This document shows, in pieces, positions 14,917 through 15,161 of a DNA stretch of 15,161 nt (position 1 is the first letter of the stretch; every line of letters begins with the position of its first letter). This stretch comes from Deltaproteobacteria bacterium (GTDB lineage: Bacteria > Myxococcota_A > Polyangia > Polyangiales > Houyiibacteriaceae). The stretch is taken from positions 1-15,161 of the forward strand of contig QMMB01000024.1 in the NCBI GenBank assembly GCA_003647035.1, in the 5' to 3' direction. A model generated the notes under the pieces. That model was not told the origin of the DNA. It saw nothing but the letters and a program-made list of their open reading frames with translations, and ran no database searches. The translations under genes were made by a program, and so were the position numbers.

Positions 14917-15159
14917 TCATGCCCGACGCCGTATGGGATCCAGACTCTCGCTAACGAGCTCACGCTGCGGCTTCAAGCTCGATTTGGCGGCCTCGAGCAG
15001 GGCGTGTAGCAAGTGAAGCATCGGGGTAGGGGGGCTTGACCCCGAGCGGGAAACGTCAACGATCGTGCGGTCGACGAGGTTCTGAGGAGGGACAGGACCG
15101 AGATCGCCACTCGTGGCAACGACGCCGTGAATTTCCTTGGCGACACCTGTTTCGAGTGT
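14917..15159 (-). CDS. Possible partial open reading frame, unknown function, running off the window
   Basis: Reading the minus strand from 15159 gives 80 residues without a stop, ending in TGA at 14917-14919. The sequence (for example KEIHGVVATSGDLGPVPP, LHLLHALLEAAKSSLKPQRELV) has a plausible amino-acid mix and mostly G/C third positions, but I recognise no family. It lies upstream of the integrase remnant on the same strand and may be cargo of the integrated element, a displaced integrase segment, or chance. The intervening stretch 14861-14916 has no supported gene; a short plus-strand reading (14859-14954, 31 codons) overlaps it and is equally uncertain. Confidence 0.25.
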   Translation of the reverse strand, partial: TLETGVAKEIHGVVATSGDLGPVPPQNLVDRTIVDVSRSGSSPPTPMLHLLHALLEAAKSSLKPQRELVSESLDPIRRRA

Positions 15160-15161
15160 CA

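Noticed and set aside
14789..15016. Plus-strand frame of 75 codons beyond the integrase remnant
   Set aside because: No motif, and it overlaps the integrase remnant antisense; composition looks like a chance high-GC frame.
15028..15048. GGGGT...ACCCC stem near the right edge
   Set aside because: Only 5 bp, no T tract, and no clear gene to terminate.

Overview
The window is a high-GC, gene-dense bacterial chromosome segment. The genes are typical of Deltaproteobacteria in the broad sense. I favour Myxococcota, because of rapZ-ptsH-ptsI, the rplM-rpsI-argC order, a PilZ protein with a low-complexity tail, a long PlsB-type acyltransferase and GT39-like membrane proteins. The taxon is inferred from gene content and base composition only.

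Layout. (1) 1-2170, plus strand: the 3' end of rapZ, then ptsH (HPr) and ptsI (Enzyme I), chained by two GTGA stop/start overlaps. No sugar permease is visible, so this looks like a regulatory phosphotransfer chain. (2) 2167-2712, minus strand: a thioredoxin-fold exported protein without a CXXC motif, convergent with ptsI. (3) 2751-3644, plus strand: a TIGR02757 (DUF2400) protein resembling endonuclease III. (4) 3612-6197, minus strand: a PlsB-like glycerol-3-phosphate acyltransferase preceded by two back-to-back palindromes. Upstream of it on the same strand lies a small secreted two-repeat protein (6282-6854). (5) 7016-9923, plus strand: rplM, rpsI, an intrinsic terminator, argC, and a metallophosphoesterase overlapping argC; then a PilZ protein (9962-10585). 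(6) 10582-14292, minus strand: an M23 endopeptidase followed after 3 nt by a GT39-like membrane glycosyltransferase, probably a cell-envelope operon. (7) 14396-15161: a promoter, tRNA-Val(GAC) with encoded CCA, short repeats, a tyrosine-recombinase C-terminal remnant and a poorly resolved stretch. This is the typical scar or edge of an element integrated at a tRNA 3' end.

Most of the window is ordinary core genome. The points worth checking are apparent in-frame losses of conserved segments in ptsI (loop after RGDK) and in the GT39-like protein (first periplasmic loop), the cysteine-free thioredoxin-fold protein, the tandem palindromes covering the plsB ribosome-binding site, and the tRNA-Val/integrase junction. 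I see no clearly new multi-gene system, CRISPR array or complete insertion sequence.
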